Assembly (NCBI GenBank): GCA_001970855.1
Contig: LSSN01000827.1
Coordinates: 4,387-23,988, forward strand
Length of the DNA: 19,602 nt
DNA from: Smittium culicis
Taxonomy: Eukaryota > Kickxellomycota > Harpellomycetes > Harpellales > Legeriomycetaceae
Direction of reading: 5' to 3'
In this document: positions 17,223 through 19,602 of the stretch, one piece after another
Position numbering within the stretch: position 1 is the first letter of the stretch
Layout: every line of letters starts with the position of its first letter
Program-made: the position numbers and the translations under genes
Notes under the pieces: model-generated
Seen by the model: only the letters and a program-made list of their open reading frames with translations
The model's database searches: none
Told to the model about the DNA's origin: nothing

Positions 17223-19602
17223 ATGCACGCTAACGGCGCAAAAAACTCCTCGCAAAAGAAAAAAATCGATAAAAAAGCTTCCTTTAAGCACAAACCTACC
17301 TCAGCTCCTGACATCCCACCCTCCACCGCCTCTATAACCCCTGCCCATATCCCCCAAACAGATTGCTCCATTTACCCCCCACTAACAAGTTCTCCTCAAA
17401 ATGACCAAAAAGACAAACTCCTTTTCACCATCAGCTTATTCATGGTACTTTAAAACTTCTCTTTTCTTCTTCTTTTTACTCAACTTCATTCTTCTTCTTT
17501 TTATTCAACTACATTCTTCTTCTTTTTATTCAACTTCATTCTTCTTCTTTTTACTTATCTTCATTCTTCTTTTTATATATCTTCATTCTTCTTCTTTTTT
17601 AATAACTCCAGATCCTTTCTTATATTTTAGGGTTCGCAAGTCCAAGTTTCTCTAGCTTCTGGAAAATTCTGCAAAGGTATCCTATCTGGCGCCAATACCG
17701 CTTCAGATATGTCCGTAATTATAAAATATGCATACTTCTTCGATAACTCGACTCAAAGCTTATCAAATCTTCCCTCTACTCGACCCATCGACTCCATAAA
17801 ATTTCCTTTCAACCAAATCATTCACATCGAAGCTATTGTCGACTTCGATCTAACAAACAACATTAAGGAAAAACAAAAAAAATTTCAAATCGACTCGAAA
17901 ATTTCTAAAAGCTCCTCCTTCAAGGAACGTCCCCTTTTTAAGTGGTCTCCTGACTCTGCCCTTGACTCCCTCCCCAACTCTTCCCTACCTATCTCCCACT
18001 CCCAAAACATTAGTTTAGAATTAGACTCTAAATCTTTAGATAAAGAATGGGATCAATTTGCTGCAAACGAAAAACTCTTTGGCCTTACTACTAATTTTGA
18101 TGAACTCATTTATACTACTAAAATTGATAAATCTAGATCTGACTATAAAGAGCGTGAGCGTGAAGCTATAAGAATAGCAAACGAAATACAAAATGCCCCC
18201 GCCCTAACTTCCCACGTCTTAGAAGAAAGATCTGACTTACCCATCTCTGATGATTTAGACGAAGAGGATAAATATGGTGCTGTTATTCGCCACTTACAAA
18301 AAAATGAAAAATACATATCTCCTTACCTAAGAGCCAAAGCTAATAAATTATCTGCCCAAAAACCTAACAACTTCCAAAATAACCAACAAATCCAATACCC
18401 CCAACCCTCTAACCTTAATTCTCACTCCTCATCTCCATCTAGTTCTCTCTTTATTGATAACTCCCAAAAACATATTGCTACGAATAACTCCGGTATTTCA
18501 ACACACAAAGCCGTCCAGGCCTTGGCCAAATTAAATATCAAAACTATACAATCCTTAGACTTACCTAGCCAAACCTTATCATCCATTTCTTCTGCACCCT
18601 CAAAGGGTTCCACCTCTAATTTAGCTCCCTCTATAACTCCCCAATCGTCTACCCAAAACAATACCCTCCCTCCATCCCCCTTACCTGCCCCCAATAAACC
18701 ACTCCCCCAAAATAAACCTCACTCCAACAAGCCACCTAAAAGTCCATCTCCACCGATTCCTATCCAAAAAAATTCAACTCGCTCTGAAAAACCCAAAAAT
18801 AGCCAAAAAATTAACTCTAAAAACTCTTCTAAAATTTCAAACCCCCCTTCTGACAATAAAGATCCGAAACCAAAACAACCCTCTAAAAATGTACCTTTAC
18901 TTATTCCCCTTATTTATCTTTTTTTTTTTTCTCACACAAATTTTATTCAAAATTTAGACACCTAACCCAATCCCTCATAAAAAGAATTCATCCGATACCA
19001 AATCTTCCCTCTCTGACGCTTTACCTACATCGGCCGTTCCTTCGAAAAAAAACAATGGATCATCTTCTCGTGAAACATCTAGAAAAAGTTCACCCAAGTT
19101 AAACAATGAAAAATCCACCCCTGTTCAATCCAAACTCAATATCAAAGCTCCTCTTTTCATTCCAAATCCCAACGCCTCCGCTTTTGTCCCCGTAAATTTT
19201 ACTTTATTGTTTAATTTTTATTTTTATTTTTATTTGTTTTTATCTTTATATTTTTTCATTTATCCCATTTCTTTTTTTATTTATTCTTTAATTCAATTGT
19301 TTTCTAGAAATCAAAAAAGCCTGCTACCACTTACAAGGTATGTATAATTCTGTAATCATATATTTATATTTACGCTTTTTAAAATTGTGGTTTTATTCGC
19401 AATTTTAGCATGCTATTTTCTAAATTTTTGTATCTCAGCATTTTACTCTCTTTTTTTTTTTCTAGAATACATTCTTTGGTTCCCGTAAAGTTGATAAAAC
19501 TCCATTAAAGCTGTGGGATGAATTCTTCTGCTTTGATGCTGATAAATCTAATGAACCTTCTGAAAAAATAGGTTCGCTTTATTTTTTTTTATTTTTTATT
19601 CG
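17223..19602 (+). CDS. PBP1: Ataxin-2/Pbp1-like protein, 5' part (at least five exons, runs off the window)
   Basis: Cytoplasmic mRNP protein that binds poly(A)-binding protein and acts in poly(A) control and stress granules. Exons: 17223-17444, 17631-18890, 18958-19191, 19308-19337, 19466-about 19571, all phase 0 where visible. Residues about 64-150 form the Lsm domain (KLLFTISLFM joined to GSQVQVSLASGKF, then GILSGANTASDMSVIIKYAY). The LsmAD domain follows at about 211-311 (EWDQFAANEKLFGLTTNFDE, KEREREAIRIANEI, DEEDKYGAV, ISPYLRAKA). Residues about 315-550 are Asn/Gln/Ser/Pro/Lys-rich and disordered. PAM2 lies at 552-563, with a second PAM2-like motif at 563-572. Exon 5 starts NTFFGSRK and has LWDEFFCFD, like the C-terminal end of fungal Pbp1. 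The last donor (ATAG, then GTTCGC at 19572) is uncertain. ATG 17223 is the first in frame. Confidence 0.9.
17464..17600 (+). repeat. Minisatellite of about 25 bp in Ataxin-2 intron 1
   Basis: About five copies of a pyrimidine-rich unit of about 25 bp (TTCATTCTTCTTC plus TTTTTATTCAAC, with variants) fill most of the 186-bp first intron (17445-17630). Later copies are shorter and diverged. A polypyrimidine array just upstream of the acceptor TATTTTAG could act as an extended polypyrimidine tract. Confidence 0.8.
19129..19191 (+). other. Two overlapping PAM2-like motifs at the end of Ataxin-2 exon 3
   Basis: SKLNIKAPLFIP matches the PAM2 consensus (LN-x-x-A-x-x-F-x-P), which binds the MLLE domain of poly(A)-binding protein. 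Its last Pro starts a second match, PNPNASAFVP, where Pro replaces the consensus Leu. The second motif ends on the last codon of the exon. Confidence 0.8.

Noticed and set aside
18422..18694. 90-codon minus frame opposite Ataxin-2
   Set aside because: Antisense of a low-complexity, stop-poor coding strand with no family signature.
1..19602. tRNA, rRNA, CRISPR or bacterial operon features
   Set aside because: None seen by eye; the introns and gene types are eukaryotic.

Overview
This is a eukaryotic nuclear window: very AT-rich, with short introns (about 67-190 bp, GT...AG, mostly TTTAG-type acceptors) and pyrimidine-rich coding strands. Three host genes can be read: TFIIH subunit Tfb5, a Dcn1/DCUN1 neddylation cofactor, and the 5' part of an Ataxin-2/Pbp1 gene. 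Intron density, AT content, protein style and the DIRS-type retroelements fit an early-diverging fungus. That placement is an inference, and I cannot name a species.

Layout. Positions 1-5024 are mostly AT-rich sequence without a recognisable gene. They hold one weak Myb/SANT-like gene relic (about 2018-2265) and a purine-rich, internally duplicated low-complexity tract (about 2283-3380). Positions 5025-9313 are a DIRS-like (tyrosine recombinase) retrotransposon in + orientation, with Gag, RT-RNase H and recombinase regions, inverted terminal repeats and an internal complementary region (ICR). Positions 9309-14114 are a second, older and more decayed DIRS-like element in - orientation, with the same architecture and inverted repeats of about 270 bp. 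The two elements meet tail-to-tail at one shared 5-bp sequence, ATTAT, which also marks the left end of element 1 and the joint inside its ICR.

Positions 14677-19602 hold the host genes. Tfb5 (+) and Dcn1 (-) converge on a gap of about 160 bp. Dcn1 and Ataxin-2 (+) are divergent across about 980 bp that contain a four-copy, exactly 21-bp-periodic GAAATTAC array. The Ataxin-2 gene runs off the right edge. Its Lsm, LsmAD and PAM2 parts are distributed over at least five exons, and it carries two overlapping PAM2-like motifs.

The three host genes do not form a pathway: they act in transcription/DNA repair, cullin neddylation and mRNA/poly(A) regulation. The two retroelements look inactive: element 1 by about ten in-frame stops without frameshifts, element 2 by both stops and frameshifts.
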